Made by a program: the position numbers and the translations under genes | Source: Cellulomonas terrae | GTDB taxonomy: Bacteria > Actinomycetota > Actinomycetes > Actinomycetales > Cellulomonadaceae | NCBI RefSeq assembly: GCF_007990265.1 | Contig: NZ_BJWH01000020.1 | Coordinates: 27,409 to 91,408 of the forward strand | Direction of reading: 5' to 3' | DNA length: 64,000 nucleotides | Notes under the pieces: generated by a model | Database searches by the model: none | The model's input: only the letters and a program-made list of their open reading frames with translations | What the model was told of the DNA's origin: nothing | Shown here: positions 27,147 through 37,549 of the stretch, in pieces | Numbering within the stretch: position 1 is the stretch's first letter | How the letters are laid out: each line of letters begins with the position of its first letter

Positions 27147-28154
27147 TCACTTCGTGACGGGCAGCCGGGGCGCGGACACGTCGATGACCGTCGCGCCGGC
27201 GGCCGCCGGGGAGGCCCGGAGCGCGGAGAGCACCGCGATCTTCAGGGGCGTCTCGCTGGCGCTCCCCCAGTCCACCTGCACCTGGTCGCGCAACGTCATC
27301 GTCACCGTGTCCTGCGTGCGCGCCGAGACGTCGGCGACCTGCGCGAGCAGGTCCGGGGGCAGCTGCTGGAGCACGCTCAGCACCGCACCGAGCGTCCGCT
27401 TGTCCCCCACCGGCACGTCGACCACGGGCAGCCCCTCGGGTGCCGCGTCGACACGGCCCACCTGGACGCCGTCCATGTCGAGCAGGGCGAAGCCTGCCGG
27501 CCCCGGCGTCGCCCCCGGGGTCGCCGCGTTCGGCTGCTCGGGCACCGCGGCCACGGGCTCGCGGGCGACCAGCACCACAGCGAGCCCCTGCGGCCACTCG
27601 CGCGTCACCCGCGCCTCCCGGACACCGGGCACCTCCAGCACGTCGTCGCGCAGCCGGACCGTGTCCAGGCGCGGCAGCGGCGTCGCGCCGTGCGCGCCGA
27701 CGACGTCCAGCACCTGGTCGACCGCGACCACGGTCCCCGCACCCTCGACGCGCACCAGCGCCGGGTCCAGCGCGAGCACCGGGGAGAAGAACAGCAGCCA
27801 CCCGAGCGCGCCGACCACGACCGTGGAACCGGAGACGAGCAGCAGCTGACGCCGCGCCAGGTTGCGACGGGCGCGCGACCGTTCGGCGAACCGCGCCACC
27901 GAGCTGGTGGACACCACGGGCGGCGCGACCGGGCCGGAGTACCGGCGCGCCCCGCCCGCGCTGTAGGTCGTGACGGCGCGGCTGAAGGGCGCAGGCTCGT
28001 CCTGCGGCACGGCGGGGGTCGGCGACGTGACGGGCTTCCCGCGGGGCACCGCCCTCGTGGCGGGCGTCGGGGACGACGGGGGCGCGCCGCGGCGCGGGGC
28101 GGCGGGCCGGCCGGCTGCCGGGGTGCGCGGACCGGCCGGGCGGGACGGGCTCAT
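27147..28154 (-). CDS. ftsQ: Cell division protein FtsQ
   Basis: A 335-residue bitopic membrane protein of the divisome. It has a long Pro/Arg-rich cytoplasmic N-terminus (1-105), one transmembrane helix (about 108-127), then the POTRA domain (LDPALVRVEGAGTVVAVDQVLDVVG) and the FtsQ domain. It links FtsL and other division proteins in the periplasm-like space. The ATG overlaps the murC stop as ATGA. Confidence 0.92.
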   Translation of the reverse strand: MSPSRPAGPRTPAAGRPAAPRRGAPPSSPTPATRAVPRGKPVTSPTPAVPQDEPAPFSRAVTTYSAGGARRYSGPVAPPVVSTSSVARFAERSRARRNLARRQLLLVSGSTVVVGALGWLLFFSPVLALDPALVRVEGAGTVVAVDQVLDVVGAHGATPLPRLDTVRLRDDVLEVPGVREARVTREWPQGLAVVLVAREPVAAVPEQPNAATPGATPGPAGFALLDMDGVQVGRVDAAPEGLPVVDVPVGDKRTLGAVLSVLQQLPPDLLAQVADVSARTQDTVTMTLRDQVQVDWGSASETPLKIAVLSALRASPAAAGATVIDVSAPRLPVTK

Positions 28155-29569
28155 GCGCCCGGTCGCCCGCCGGCGAGCGCGTCCAGCACCACCGAGGCGA
28201 GCAGGGTCACGTCGCCGGCCCCGACCGTGAGCACGAGGTCGCCGGGGCGTGCCGCGGCGGCGACGGCCCGAGCGGCGTCGAACCGGTCGGGCACGAAGGA
28301 CGCCTTGCCGGGCGTGGGGACGTTGTCCACGAGCAGGGCGCCCGTGACCGAGGGGTCGGGGTCCTCGCGCGCGGCGTACACGTCCGTGACCACCACGACG
28401 TCGGCGAGGTCGAGCGCGGCGCCGAACTCGACGGCGAAGGTGCGCGTGCGCGAGTAGAGGTGCGGCTGGAACAGTGCGACGACGCGGCCGTCGCCGACGA
28501 CCGACCGGGCGCCGCGCAGCAGCGCCGCGACCTCCGTCGGGTGGTGCGAGTAGTCGTCGACCACCCGGACGCCACCGACGGTCCCGCGGTCCTCGAAGCG
28601 CCGCCCGGTCCCGCGGAACGCCGCGAGACCGTCCGCGGCGTCGGGCACCCCGAGGCGTCGCGCCGTGGCCCAGGCGGCTGCGGCGTTCAGGGCGTTGTGC
28701 GCGCCCGGGAACGCGAGCCGGACGGTGGTGGTCACGTCTCCGGCAGTGAGCTCGAACGCCCAGCGCCCGTCGTCGGCGCGCAGCTCGCCCACCCTGACGT
28801 CGGCGCCCGGTGCGACGCCGTAGGTGACCACCGTGACGTCGCGCGCCGCGAGCGGGCCGCGGACCCGGTCGACGAGTCGTGCAGCCCCTGCGTCGTCGGC
28901 ACACACGACGAGCGTGCCACCGGGCCGGATGCGCTCGGTGAACCGGACGAACACGTCCTCGAACGCCTCGGCGGACCCGTAGTGGTCGAGGTGGTCCGGC
29001 TCGACGTTCGTGACGACGGCGACCAGGGGCGCGTACGCGAGGAACGAGCCGTCGGACTCGTCGGCCTCCGCGACGAACGCCGGGCCGGCGCCGTCCCGGC
29101 CACCGCCGAGCGGTCCGTCGGCGGAGAACACGGTGCCGCCGATCGCGAAGGACGGGTCGGCGCCGGCGTGCAGCAGCACGGTCGCGATCATCGCCGACGT
29201 CGTGGTCTTGCCGTGCGCGCCCGCCACCGCGACCGCGTCCCGGTCGACCATGAGCGAGGCGAGCGCCTCCGAACGGTGCAGCACCCGCAGGCCGCGCTCC
29301 CGGGCACGAGCGAGCTCCGGGTTGGACTCCCGGACCGCCGACGAGATCACGACGGTGTCGACGTCGTCGACGAGCGACGCGTCATGACCGACGTGCACGT
29401 CGACGCCCGCCTGACGAAGAGCGGGCAGCGCAGGCCCGTCGGCCGCGTCGGACCCGCTGACCGGGACACCTCGCGCGGCGAGCAGCGCCGCGACCGCGGA
29501 CATCCCCGCCCCCCCGACGCCGACGAGGTGGACCCGACCGAGATCGGTCGGGCGCAGCCCGGCGGTCAT
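28151..29569 (-). CDS. murC: UDP-N-acetylmuramate--L-alanine ligase
   Basis: A 472-residue Mur ligase that adds L-alanine to UDP-MurNAc. The N-terminal VHLVGVGGAGMSAVAALL substrate domain is followed by the ATP P-loop AGAHGKTTTSAMI (about 113-125), EADESDGSFL, NVEPDHLDHYG and the C-terminal VVDDYSHHPTEVAALL. Overlaps murG (ATGA) and ftsQ (ATGA). Confidence 0.96.
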   Translation of the reverse strand: MTAGLRPTDLGRVHLVGVGGAGMSAVAALLAARGVPVSGSDAADGPALPALRQAGVDVHVGHDASLVDDVDTVVISSAVRESNPELARARERGLRVLHRSEALASLMVDRDAVAVAGAHGKTTTSAMIATVLLHAGADPSFAIGGTVFSADGPLGGGRDGAGPAFVAEADESDGSFLAYAPLVAVVTNVEPDHLDHYGSAEAFEDVFVRFTERIRPGGTLVVCADDAGAARLVDRVRGPLAARDVTVVTYGVAPGADVRVGELRADDGRWAFELTAGDVTTTVRLAFPGAHNALNAAAAWATARRLGVPDAADGLAAFRGTGRRFEDRGTVGGVRVVDDYSHHPTEVAALLRGARSVVGDGRVVALFQPHLYSRTRTFAVEFGAALDLADVVVVTDVYAAREDPDPSVTGALLVDNVPTPGKASFVPDRFDAARAVAAAARPGDLVLTVGAGDVTLLASVVLDALAGGRPGA

Positions 29570-30702
29570 GGCAGCTCCTTCTCGACCAGCCTGGCCACCC
29601 GGGCGGCGGCGTCCCGGACACCGACACCGGCGGCCGCCCTGCCCATGCGCTCCCGCGTCTCCGCCGCAGCGTCGCCGACCAGCAGGACCGGCAGGTGCGC
29701 GCGGATCCAGTCCGGGTCGAGGTCGCCGTCGTCGACCAGGAGCCCACCGCCCGCCGCGACCACGGCTGCGGCGTTCAGCCGCTGCTCGCCGTTGCCGACG
29801 GGCAGCGGGACGTACACGGCGGGGATGCCGAGGGCCGCCTGCTCGCACACCGTGCCGGCGCCGGAGCGCCCGATCACGACGTCCGCGACGGCCAGCGCGA
29901 GCTGCATCTGCGTCAGGTACTCCCGGACCTGGTACCGCTCGGCCCCGGACACCCCGACGAGCGCGGCGCGCACGGCGTCGGCCTTGCCGGCACCCGTCAG
30001 GTGCAGCACCTGCACGCCCGCCGCCAGCAGGTCCGCCGCGGCTCCCGCGACCGCGGTGTTGACGCTCACGGCGCCCAGCGAGCCACCGGACACCAGGAGC
30101 GTCGGGAGCGTGGGGTCGAGACCGAGCTCGGCGGCGGCTGCGGCGCGCGTCCCCGCGCGGTCGTCGAGGCGCTGCTCGACGAGCCGGGCGATCGGCGCGC
30201 GCAGCGGCAGGCCGGTGACCTGCGCACCGCGCAGCGCCGTGCCGGGGAACGTCACGGCGACCGAGCGCGCCCACCGGGCACCCAGCCGGTTGGCCAGGCC
30301 CGGGCGCGCGTTCTGCTCGTGGATGACGACGGGGATCCCCCGGCGGCGGGCCGCGAGGTAGGCGGGGGTCGCGACGTAGCCGCCGAACCCCACCACCACC
30401 TGTGCCCCGGACTCGTCGATCGCCGTCCCCGCAGCGCGGACCGCGTCCCGCAACCGCACCGGCAGGCGGAACCAGTCGAGGGTGGGCCGGCGCGGCAGAG
30501 GCACGCGCGGGACGACGGCCAGCGGCAGCCCGTGCTCCGGGACCAGCCGGGACTCCAGGCCCTCCGCGGTGCCGAGCACCGTCAGGCGGGCGTTCGGGTG
30601 GCGCCGCAGGAGCTCATCGGCGACGGCCAGCAGCGGGTTGACGTGCCCGGCGGTGCCGCCGCCGGCCAGCAGCACGGACGGCGCAGTCGTGCTCTCAGCC
30701 AC
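29566..30702 (-). CDS. murG: UDP-GlcNAc:lipid I N-acetylglucosamine transferase
   Basis: A 378-residue GT28 glycosyltransferase that makes lipid II on the inner face of the membrane. The LLAGGGTAGHVNPLLAVADEL G-loop is at the N-terminus (positions about 10-30), VVGFGGYVATPAYLAA follows near 105, VSGGSLGAVSVN near 205, and GRSGAGTVCEQAALGIPAVYVPLP carries the UDP-GlcNAc site. GTG start, 8-bp overlap with ftsW. Confidence 0.96.
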   Translation of the reverse strand: MAESTTAPSVLLAGGGTAGHVNPLLAVADELLRRHPNARLTVLGTAEGLESRLVPEHGLPLAVVPRVPLPRRPTLDWFRLPVRLRDAVRAAGTAIDESGAQVVVGFGGYVATPAYLAARRRGIPVVIHEQNARPGLANRLGARWARSVAVTFPGTALRGAQVTGLPLRAPIARLVEQRLDDRAGTRAAAAAELGLDPTLPTLLVSGGSLGAVSVNTAVAGAAADLLAAGVQVLHLTGAGKADAVRAALVGVSGAERYQVREYLTQMQLALAVADVVIGRSGAGTVCEQAALGIPAVYVPLPVGNGEQRLNAAAVVAAGGGLLVDDGDLDPDWIRAHLPVLLVGDAAAETRERMGRAAAGVGVRDAAARVARLVEKELP

Positions 30703-31939
30703 GGGACCGCCCGATCACGGCGAGCGACCGACGGACCACGCCGGGCCGGGCGGCGAGGGCCTCCGCCGCGCCCGGCTCCGAGCGCGCGAACGAGATGAGC
30801 ACCCCGAGCGCGGCCATCGTCATGATCAGTGCCGACCCCCCCGCCGAGACCAGCGGGAGCGGGATGCCGATCACGGGGGCCAGCCCGATGACGACGGCGA
30901 CGTTGACCAGCGCCTGGCCGATGATCCAGCACAGGATCGCGCCGGTGGTGATCTGGACGAAGGGGTCGGTGTGCCGGCGGATCACGCGGATCATCGCGAA
31001 CGCGAGGAGGCCGAACAGGCCGAGGACGAGCAGGGTGCCGATCAGTCCGAGCTCCTCGCCGAGGATCGCGAAGATGAAGTCGTTGTGGGCGGCCGGCAGG
31101 TAGGACCACTTCTCGCGGCTCTCCCCGAGGCCGAGCCCGCCCCAGCCGCCGCTGGCCAGCCCCCACCCGCCGTGCAGGGTCTGGTAGCACGACGACGCCG
31201 CGTCGCACTCGTCCGAGAGCCAGGACAGGATCCGGTCCTTGCGGTTGGTGCTGCTGACGGTGAGCAGGAACGTCAGACCGCCGGCGAGCAGTGCGGCCAG
31301 GCCGAACATCCGCATCGGCACACCGGCCACGAACAGCGCGCCCGCGACCAGCAGGATGAGCACGAGGGCGGTCCCGAGGTCGTGCCCGGCGAGGACGACG
31401 AGGATCGCGATGCCCGCCACCGGCACCGCGGGGATCATCGCGTGCTTCCACTCGCGCAGCAGCGGCAGCTTGCGGGCGAGCACGGCGCCCAGCCAGATGG
31501 CCAGCGCGAGCTTGATGGTCTCCGAGGGCTGCGCGGAGAAGCCCGGCAGGCAGACCCAGTTCTTGTTGCCGCCCTCGCCGCACCCCAGAGGCGTGAAGAC
31601 CATCAGCTGGAAGACGATCCCGAACGCCAGCGCGGGCCAGGCGATCGCCTGGAAGAACCGGACGGGCGCCCGGGACAGCCCGAACAGCAGGGGCAGGCCG
31701 ATGAGCGCGTACTTCGCCTGGTCGAAGAACACGGCGTAGGGCGAGTCCCCGTCGTCGAGCGACTCCACGCTCGAGCTGGACAGCACCATCACCAGGCCGA
31801 TGACGAGCAGCAGCGCCGTCGCGCCGATGAGGACGTAGTAGCTGGTGACCGCGCTGTTCCACTGCCCGAGCAACGAGCTGGTGGGTGGCGCGGGCTCCGC
31901 CGGCCGGCGAGGTGCGGGGCGGGGGGTGGTGGTCGTCAT
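30695..31939 (-). CDS. ftsW: FtsW peptidoglycan glycosyltransferase (SEDS)
   Basis: A 414-residue SEDS protein with about 10 membrane segments that polymerises lipid II at the septum with FtsI. SEDS segments are clear: LPLLREWKHAMIPA, GHDLGTALVL, PAAHNDFIFAILGEELGLIG (about 300-320) and PLPLVSAGGSALIMT near 370. The loop SDECDAASSCYQTLHGGWGLASGGWGG is extracellular. Position between murD and murG identifies it as FtsW rather than RodA. Confidence 0.95.
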   Translation of the reverse strand: MTTTTPRPAPRRPAEPAPPTSSLLGQWNSAVTSYYVLIGATALLLVIGLVMVLSSSSVESLDDGDSPYAVFFDQAKYALIGLPLLFGLSRAPVRFFQAIAWPALAFGIVFQLMVFTPLGCGEGGNKNWVCLPGFSAQPSETIKLALAIWLGAVLARKLPLLREWKHAMIPAVPVAGIAILVVLAGHDLGTALVLILLVAGALFVAGVPMRMFGLAALLAGGLTFLLTVSSTNRKDRILSWLSDECDAASSCYQTLHGGWGLASGGWGGLGLGESREKWSYLPAAHNDFIFAILGEELGLIGTLLVLGLFGLLAFAMIRVIRRHTDPFVQITTGAILCWIIGQALVNVAVVIGLAPVIGIPLPLVSAGGSALIMTMAALGVLISFARSEPGAAEALAARPGVVRRSLAVIGRSRG

Positions 31940-31958
31940 CGCTCCCCCTCCCGGCGCG

Positions 31959-33395
31959 TCACTCGTCCCCGCCGAGCGCACGCACGGCGTCAGCGAACGC
32001 CTCCCCCCGCGCGGCGTACGACGCGAACTGGTCCATCGACGCGCAGGCGGGGGCGAGCAGCACGGTGACCGGTCCCGGCGCGCCGGGGTCGGCGGCGAGC
32101 CGCCTGGCCTCGTCCACGGCACTCGTCATCACCGGGCCAGTCTCACCGGCGTCGACCTCGACCACGGGGACCTCGGGTGCGTGTCGGGCCAGAGCGTCCC
32201 GCAGCGGTGCGCGGTCGACCCCGATCAGCACCACGGCCCGGAGGCGGTCGTGCCGGGCGGCGACGAGCTCGTCGAACTGCGCGCCCTTGGCCAGACCGCC
32301 CGCGATCCACACGACGCTGCCCGCCGGGAACGCCCCGAGGGCCGCGGCGGCCGCGTGGGCGTTCGTCGCCTTGGAGTCGTCCACGTAGGCGGCGCCGTCG
32401 ACCACGGCGACGGTGGCGAGTCGGTGCTCCCCCGGCCCGTACGCGCGCAGCCCCTCGCGGACCGCCGCCGGTGTCACGCCGTGCGCGAGGGCGAGCGCGG
32501 CGGCGGCGAGCGCGTTCGCCACGACGTGCGGCGGCACCGTGCCGTCCGGACCGGCCAGCTGCGCCAGGTCGTCGAGCGTGCCCAGCTCGGCGGCATGGGT
32601 GTGCCGGAGCCGCGCGAACCCGCGGTCGACCAGCACGTCCTCGACCAGGCCGACCTGCCCGACCAGCGGCGTGCCGAGGGTGAAGCCGACGGCGACGCAG
32701 CCGTCGACGACGTCCGCCTCCCGCACCAGGCCCTCGGTCGCGGGGTCGGCGAGGTTGTACACGCACGCCACCTGGGCGCGCTCGAAGATCCGGCCCTTGT
32801 CCGCGGCGTAGGCGTCCAGGGACCCGTGCCAGTCGAGGTGGTCGGGTGCGACGTTGAGGACGGCGGCCGCCTGCGCGGACATCGACGACGTGTGGTGCAG
32901 CTGGAAGCTCGACAGCTCCACGGCGAGGACGTCGAGCGTCGGGTCGGTGGCCGCGAGGACGACGGGGGTGCCGACGTTCCCGACCGCCACGGCGTTCTCG
33001 CCCGCCGCGCGCAGGATCGACTCCAGCATGCCGACGGTGGTCGTCTTGCCGTTGGTCCCGGTGATCGCGAGCCACGGCGCCGGTCCGCCGCCGGCCGCGC
33101 GGTCGACGCGCACGTGCCACGCGAGCTCGACCTCGCTCCACACGGGCACGTCGTGCTCACGCGCGGCCACGAGGAGCGGGTGGTGCGGCGCCAGCCCCGG
33201 CGACGCGACGACGAGGTCCGCGCGGTCCAGCACGGTCCCCTCGAGGAGCTCCGCGGAGCCGATGACGTCGTCGGCGTGGTCGTCGACGGGCACCACGCGC
33301 GCGCCCCGGGATGCCAGGACCTCGACCGCGGCACGTCCGGACACCCCGAGCCCGGCGACGACCACGAGGGCGCCCTCCAGCACGAGAGACCCCAC
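31959..33395 (-). CDS. murD: UDP-N-acetylmuramoylalanine--D-glutamate ligase
   Basis: A 478-residue Mur ligase that adds D-glutamate. The N-terminal VVVAGLGVSGRAAVEVL Rossmann-like domain is followed by the P-loop ITGTNGKTTTVGML (about 112-125), NVAPDHLDWHGS, the C-terminal VDDSKATNAHAAAAAL and LLAPACASMDQFASYAARG. The GTG start lies directly against the mraY stop codon with no spacing. Confidence 0.96.
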   Translation of the reverse strand: MGSLVLEGALVVVAGLGVSGRAAVEVLASRGARVVPVDDHADDVIGSAELLEGTVLDRADLVVASPGLAPHHPLLVAAREHDVPVWSEVELAWHVRVDRAAGGGPAPWLAITGTNGKTTTVGMLESILRAAGENAVAVGNVGTPVVLAATDPTLDVLAVELSSFQLHHTSSMSAQAAAVLNVAPDHLDWHGSLDAYAADKGRIFERAQVACVYNLADPATEGLVREADVVDGCVAVGFTLGTPLVGQVGLVEDVLVDRGFARLRHTHAAELGTLDDLAQLAGPDGTVPPHVVANALAAAALALAHGVTPAAVREGLRAYGPGEHRLATVAVVDGAAYVDDSKATNAHAAAAALGAFPAGSVVWIAGGLAKGAQFDELVAARHDRLRAVVLIGVDRAPLRDALARHAPEVPVVEVDAGETGPVMTSAVDEARRLAADPGAPGPVTVLLAPACASMDQFASYAARGEAFADAVRALGGDE

Positions 33396-34478
33396 CTACC
33401 CGGCCACCCACTCGGCGTAGAAGATCCCGACGCCGAGCGCGACGAACAACCCGGCGATGATCCAGAACCGGATGACGATCGTGACCTCGCCCCACCCCGA
33501 CAGCTCGAAGTGGTGGTGCAGCGGTGCCATCTTGAAGACCCGTCTCCCGGTCAGCTTGAAGAAACCGATCTGGATGACGTCCGAGAGGACGACGAGCACG
33601 AACAGGCCGCCGATGATCGCGGCGAGGATCTCCGTGCGGGACAGGATCGACAGCCCGGCGAGCGCACCACCGAGCGCGAGCGAGCCGGTGTCCCCCATGA
33701 AGATCTTGGCGGGGCTGGCGTTCCACCACAGGAACCCGAAGCACGCCCCCGTGATGGCCGCCGCCACGACCGCGAGGTCCAGCGGGTCCCGCGTCTCGTA
33801 GCAGCTCGGCCCGACGCTCTGCAGGAGCTGGCAGCTCTGGTTGAACTGCCAGACGCAGACGATGACGTACGCGCCGAACACGATGAGGGAGACGCCGGTG
33901 GCCAGGCCGTCGAGGCCGTCGGTCAGGTTGACCGCGTTCGACCACGCCGTGATCAGGAAGTTCGCCCAGATCACGAACAGGATCGTGCCGACGGTCACGC
34001 CCCAGAACGCCAGGTCCAGGTTGGTGTCGCGGATGAACGAGATCCGCGTGGACGCGGGCGTCCGGAACTTGTCGTTGGGGAACTGCAGGGCCGCGACCGC
34101 GAACGTGATGCCCACGATGCCCTGGCCGACGATCTTCCACCGCGCGTTCAGACCGAGGCTGCGCTGACGGGAGATCTTGATGAAGTCGTCGAGGAACCCG
34201 ACGATGCCCAGCCCGGTCATGAGGAACAGGACCAGGACGGCCGACGCGCTCGGCGGCGTCCCGGTCGCGATGAGGCCGCCGACCCAGCCGGCCAGCGTCG
34301 CACCGATGATGACGACGCCACCCATGGTCGGGGTGCCGCGCTTGGTGAAGTGCGCGGTCGGTCCGTCCTGCCGGATGAACTGGCCGTACTGCTTGTGGAT
34401 GAGGAACCGGATGAACAGGGGTGTGCCGAGCAGGGCGATGAGCATCGCGAGCCCGCCGGAGATCAGGACCGCCCTCAT
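33396..34478 (-). CDS. mraY: Phospho-N-acetylmuramoyl-pentapeptide transferase
   Basis: A 360-residue, 10-helix membrane enzyme that makes lipid I from UDP-MurNAc-pentapeptide and undecaprenyl phosphate. [14 protein letters not shown], the catalytic FLDDFIK (about 98), [10 protein letters not shown] (about 195), [12 protein letters not shown] (about 265) and [14 protein letters not shown] near the C-terminus are all present. Stops with TAG right at the murD GTG; overlaps murF (ATGA). Confidence 0.97.
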   Translation of the reverse strand: MRAVLISGGLAMLIALLGTPLFIRFLIHKQYGQFIRQDGPTAHFTKRGTPTMGGVVIIGATLAGWVGGLIATGTPPSASAVLVLFLMTGLGIVGFLDDFIKISRQRSLGLNARWKIVGQGIVGITFAVAALQFPNDKFRTPASTRISFIRDTNLDLAFWGVTVGTILFVIWANFLITAWSNAVNLTDGLDGLATGVSLIVFGAYVIVCVWQFNQSCQLLQSVGPSCYETRDPLDLAVVAAAITGACFGFLWWNASPAKIFMGDTGSLALGGALAGLSILSRTEILAAIIGGLFVLVVLSDVIQIGFFKLTGRRVFKMAPLHHHFELSGWGEVTIVIRFWIIAGLFVALGVGIFYAEWVAG

Positions 34479-35926
34479 CGGACGCCTCCCTCGACCAGCG
34501 TGTCGCCCAGCTTCCAGAGCCCGGCGCCGTACGACGACTTCACGAGCACCACGTCACCGGGCCGCAGCTCGGACTCCAGGAAGGCCGTCGCGACGGTGAG
34601 GTCGTCCGCGAGCACGACCTCGTCGCCCCACGACCCCTCGTGGTTCGCGCCGTCGCGGATGCCCCGAGCGCCCTCGCCCACCACGATGGTCAGTCCGATG
34701 TTGAGCCGGACGCAGAGCCGCCCGATGGCGTCGTGGGCCTCGCGCGCGTCCGGGCCCAGCTCGAGCATCTCGCCGAGCACCGCGATGGAGCGCCGGTCCC
34801 GCCCGGCCAGGACGGCCAGCGCCTTGAGCGCGGCCCGCATCGAGTCCGGGTTGGCGTTGTAGGAGTCGTCGACGACCGTGACGCCGTCGGGCCGGTCGAC
34901 CACGTGCATGCGGTGCGGGCTCAGGGCGTCCGCGGCGCTGAGCCCGGCGGCGACCTGGTCCAGGTCGAGCCCGACGGCGAGCGCGGCGGCCGCGGCCCCG
35001 AGGGCGTTGTGCACGTGGTGCTCGCCGACCAGCCGCAACGACACCTCGGCGGTGCGCTCGGCCTCGGCACGCTGCACGAGCGTGAACGTCGCGCGGCCGG
35101 CGCGGTCCAGGCGGACGTCCCGCACGCCGACCGTCGCATCGGGGGCGGCACCGAACGTCACGACGTCCCCGGGGGCGAGCGACGCCATCGCGGACACGCG
35201 CGGGTCGTCGGCGTTGAGGACGGCGACCCCGTCCGCCACGAGGCCCTGCACGATCTCGGCCTTCGCGACGGCGACCGCGTCGATGCCGCCGAACCCGCCG
35301 AGGTGGGCGTGCCCCACGATGAGGACCACCGCGACGTCCGGCGGCGCGATGTCGGTGAGGTAGGTGAGGTGCCCCGGACCGCTGGCGCCCATCTCGAGCA
35401 CGAGGAAGCGGGTCGACTCGTCGGCGCGCAGCACGGTGAGCGGCAGGCCGATCTCGTTGTTGAACGAGCGGACCGGCGCGATCGTCGGCCCGACGCTCCC
35501 GCACAGCTGGGCCAGCAGGTCCTTGGTCGTCGTCTTGCCCACGGACCCGGTGATGCCCACGACCCGCAGGTCGCTCCCCCCGGGCTCGAGCGCAGCCTCG
35601 CGCAACCGCTCGAGGACGACGCGGGCGAGGTCGCCGAGCGCCTTCTCGACGTCGGCGACGACGACGCTCGGCAGGACGTCCCCGCCGGCCCCGACGACGT
35701 CGCGCGCGGCGAGCACGAGCGCCGCCCCGCCGGCGACCGCCACGGAGGCGTAGTCGTGGCCGTCCACGTTCTCGCCCGGCAGCGCGACGAACAGCCCACC
35801 GGTGACGTCGTCGCGCGAGTCGACCACGACGGGTCCGCTCACCACGAGGGCGGGCTCGGTGGCCGCCGCACCGCGCAGCACACCTCCGGTCGCGGCCGCG
35901 ATCTCGGCCGCCGTGAGGGCGATCAC
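34475..35926 (-). CDS. murF: UDP-MurNAc-tripeptide--D-Ala-D-Ala ligase
   Basis: A 483-residue Mur ligase that adds the D-Ala-D-Ala dipeptide. The N-terminal domain has [26 protein letters not shown]. The P-loop [18 protein letters not shown] (about 122-140), [14 protein letters not shown], and the C-terminal [17 protein letters not shown] follow. GTG start overlapping the murE stop. Confidence 0.96.
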   Translation of the reverse strand: MIALTAAEIAAATGGVLRGAAATEPALVVSGPVVVDSRDDVTGGLFVALPGENVDGHDYASVAVAGGAALVLAARDVVGAGGDVLPSVVVADVEKALGDLARVVLERLREAALEPGGSDLRVVGITGSVGKTTTKDLLAQLCGSVGPTIAPVRSFNNEIGLPLTVLRADESTRFLVLEMGASGPGHLTYLTDIAPPDVAVVLIVGHAHLGGFGGIDAVAVAKAEIVQGLVADGVAVLNADDPRVSAMASLAPGDVVTFGAAPDATVGVRDVRLDRAGRATFTLVQRAEAERTAEVSLRLVGEHHVHNALGAAAAALAVGLDLDQVAAGLSAADALSPHRMHVVDRPDGVTVVDDSYNANPDSMRAALKALAVLAGRDRRSIAVLGEMLELGPDAREAHDAIGRLCVRLNIGLTIVVGEGARGIRDGANHEGSWGDEVVLADDLTVATAFLESELRPGDVVLVKSSYGAGLWKLGDTLVEGGVR

Positions 35927-37500
35927 GCGTGCTGCTCCCGCCGGCTGGTGCGGGCTGCGGTCAGCACGTCGCGGTCGTTGTAGCGGTGGAACACGCCGGC
36001 GATCTCCTGTGTCGGCTCGTGCCCCTTGCCCGTGATGATCACGGTGTCCTGCTCCGAGGCGAGGTCCAGGGCGTCGCGGATGGCCTGCGCACGGCTCGTC
36101 GCCTCGTGCACGTCGACCAGGTCCGGCCGTACCGACCGGACCCCGTCGAGGATGGCGGATCTGATGGCCGCCGGCTCCTCGGAACGAGGGTTCTCGTCGG
36201 TGACGACGATCACGTCGGCGAGCCGGGCGGCGATCTCGCCCATGATCGGGCGCTTGCCCTGGTCGCGGTCGCCGTCGGACCCGAAGACGAGGACGAGCCG
36301 GCCCGGGGTGATCGGGCGGACCGCGTCGAGGGCGAGGACGAGCGCGTCGGGGGTGTGCGCGTAGTCGACGATCGCGAGCGGGAAGCCGTCGCCGCGCTCG
36401 ATGACCCGCTCCATGCGCCCCGGGATCTCGTGCGCGACCGCGACGGCGTCGATCGCCACGTCGAGGTCGACGCCGGCCGCGTGCGCGAGCACGATCGCCA
36501 GCGCGGCGTTCGAGACGTTCACCATGCCCGGCAGCGGGCTGTGGGCGGTGTGCAGCGCGCCGTCGGGACCGCGCAGCGTGAACGTCGACCCGACGCCGTC
36601 CAGGCCGATGTCGGCGGCGACCACGGCCCAGTCCGCGTCGTCGCCCTCGGGCTCTCCCACGTGCGTGGCGACGGACTCGACGGGGATCGGAGACTCGGCC
36701 ACCAGCCGGCGGCCCCACTCGTCGTCCACCACGACCACCCCGCGACGCGCCTGACCGGTGGCGAACAGCCGGGACTTGTCCCGGAAGTACCCCTCCATGT
36801 CGCCGTGGAAGTCGAGATGGTCCCGCTGCAGGTTGGTGAACCCGACGACGTCGAACGTCAGCCCGCCGACCCGCCCGAGCGCGAGCGCGTGCGAGGACAC
36901 CTCCATGGCGAGCGCCGTCGCACCTCGCTCGACCGCCAGCGCGAGGATCGCCTGCAGGGCGGGCGCCTCGACCGTGGTGCGCGGGCTCTCGACGGCGTCC
37001 TCGCCGATGCGCAGCTCGACGGTGCCGAGCACGGCGGTGGTCGCGTGCGCCGCCCGCAGCGCGGCGTCGAGGAAGTAGGCGGTGGTCGTCTTGCCGTTGG
37101 TGCCCGTCACGCCGACCGCGACGAGGTGCTCACCGGGGGCGTCGTGCGCCCAGGCGGCGACCGGCCCCGCGATCGCGCGCGGGTCGTCGGCGACCAGGAC
37201 GGGGACCCGTCGGGCCAGGCCGGAGTCCTCCAGCAGCGCGGCGCCGGCCTCGTCGGTGAGGACCGCCACGGCACCCGCGTCGACCGCCTGCGAGGAGTAC
37301 GCCGCGCCGTGCACGGTGAACCCCGCGACCGCGACGAACACATCACCGGCGACCACGTCGCCGCTGGCCAGGCTCACACCGGTCAGCACCGCGTCGGCCG
37401 GGAACGGTGCACCCCGCGCGACCAGGCCGAACGTGGAGACGAGGTCGGCGACCAGGTGGGCCGCGGGATGCAGCGGACGCATCCGAGCGGGGGTCGTCAT
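35923..37500 (-). CDS. murE: UDP-MurNAc-dipeptide ligase (third residue of stem peptide)
   Basis: A 525-residue Mur ligase. The P-loop GVTGTNGKTTTAYFLDAA lies near 130-147, with NLQRDHLDFHGDMEGYFRDKSRLF and the C-terminal DENPRSEEPAAIRSAILDG. The DNPR motif of diaminopimelate-adding MurE reads DENPRSEEP, so DAP is possible, but lysine or ornithine is known in Cellulomonadaceae and related families. The third-position amino acid should not be fixed from this motif alone. Confidence 0.94.
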   Translation of the reverse strand: MTTPARMRPLHPAAHLVADLVSTFGLVARGAPFPADAVLTGVSLASGDVVAGDVFVAVAGFTVHGAAYSSQAVDAGAVAVLTDEAGAALLEDSGLARRVPVLVADDPRAIAGPVAAWAHDAPGEHLVAVGVTGTNGKTTTAYFLDAALRAAHATTAVLGTVELRIGEDAVESPRTTVEAPALQAILALAVERGATALAMEVSSHALALGRVGGLTFDVVGFTNLQRDHLDFHGDMEGYFRDKSRLFATGQARRGVVVVDDEWGRRLVAESPIPVESVATHVGEPEGDDADWAVVAADIGLDGVGSTFTLRGPDGALHTAHSPLPGMVNVSNAALAIVLAHAAGVDLDVAIDAVAVAHEIPGRMERVIERGDGFPLAIVDYAHTPDALVLALDAVRPITPGRLVLVFGSDGDRDQGKRPIMGEIAARLADVIVVTDENPRSEEPAAIRSAILDGVRSVRPDLVDVHEATSRAQAIRDALDLASEQDTVIITGKGHEPTQEIAGVFHRYNDRDVLTAARTSRREQHA

Positions 37501-37549
37501 GGGGAGAATCTACCCCGGACGCCGACCTCCCACGCCCGGTGCGGGTCGG

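Noticed and set aside
31845..34862. 1005-codon plus-strand open frame across murD/mraY
   Set aside because: Antisense shadow of three certain mur genes; low-complexity Arg/Asp/Glu composition.
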